Origin: Streptomyces sp. CB03234 | GTDB lineage: Bacteria > Actinomycetota > Actinomycetes > Streptomycetales > Streptomycetaceae | NCBI RefSeq assembly: GCF_001905885.1 | Contig: NZ_LIYH01000003.1 | Span: 744,001 to 808,000 of the forward strand | Direction: 5' to 3' | DNA length: 64,000 bases | Part shown: piece by piece, positions 63,844-64,000 of the stretch | How positions within the stretch are numbered: the first letter of the stretch is position 1 | How the letters are laid out: each line of letters begins with the position of its first letter | Made by a program: the position numbers and the translations under genes | The notes under the pieces: generated by a model | Seen by the model: only the letters and a program-made list of their open reading frames with translations | The model's database searches: none | Told to the model about the DNA's origin: nothing

Positions 63844-64000
63844 GGGATCGATCCTGCCACCCGGGTCCGACAGCCGGAAAACCGCCGTGCACTGTCACCC
63901 GTTCGGACGTAACCTGTGAAGGCTGCCCATACGCCTTACGTGCCGTCACGGCTCACGCCTGTACGTTTCACGCCTCACCGGCCGGAGTGCCCCTTGCCCA

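Overview
The window is about 72% GC, uses GTG, TTG and ATG starts, and carries SARP regulators, CutRS, KimA/Ceo potassium genes and a coproporphyrin-type ferrochelatase. All of this points to a Streptomyces chromosome. I saw no rRNA, tRNA, CRISPR array or intact insertion sequence.

Left part (1-44470) is accessory. A biosynthetic block opens with an NRPS (C-T-C-A, cut by the left edge), a P450, a SyrP-type Fe(II)/2-oxoglutarate hydroxylase and a 1347-residue secreted PA14/YD-repeat protein, all leftward. It is followed by an orphan NarL-type response regulator, an 84-residue LysR-type DNA-binding domain, a MacB-like ABC exporter, a second P450 and an ABC1-family kinase. Next is a regulatory island: a flavoprotein of the tryptophan-halogenase fold that lacks the halogenase catalytic residues, an 86-residue protein, a SARP with a degenerate ATP-binding site, a tiny secreted prepropeptide with three GDDPW repeats, and a large AfsR-like SARP with TPRs. 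Direct repeats at 11-bp spacing, typical of SARP sites, lie in front of the flavoprotein and the prepropeptide. Acyl-CoA carboxylase beta and epsilon subunits, a polyprenyl diphosphate synthase, an acyltransferase, an IclR regulator and two paralogous LuxR-type regulators follow.

At 34985-40211 a decayed Sfp-type phosphopantetheinyl transferase precedes a three-gene cassette (A-T-TE synthetase, SDR-type reductase, SnoaL-like protein). Its layout matches the polyporic acid/p-terphenyl pathway of echosides and terfestatins. A divergent GH62 arabinofuranosidase and GH10 xylanase pair then shares an operator-rich spacer. A broken ricin-type lectin gene fused to a fragment of an alcohol dehydrogenase marks a rearrangement scar next to the core.

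Right part (44842-64000) is ordinary core chromosome: an RNA m5U methyltransferase, a KimA-like potassium transporter with two TrkA/Ceo regulators, DUF3159, an OB-fold protein, KdpE/KdpD without kdpFABC, DUF3710, dut, a PaaI thioesterase, DUF3093, DUF4193, CutS/CutR, an inositol monophosphatase and ferrochelatase.

The best candidate for an undescribed system is the GDDPW prepropeptide lying between two SARP-family regulators, one with a TPR domain. I read it as a possible peptide signal and receptor pair, possibly acting on the adjacent altered halogenase-fold enzyme. That link is inference.
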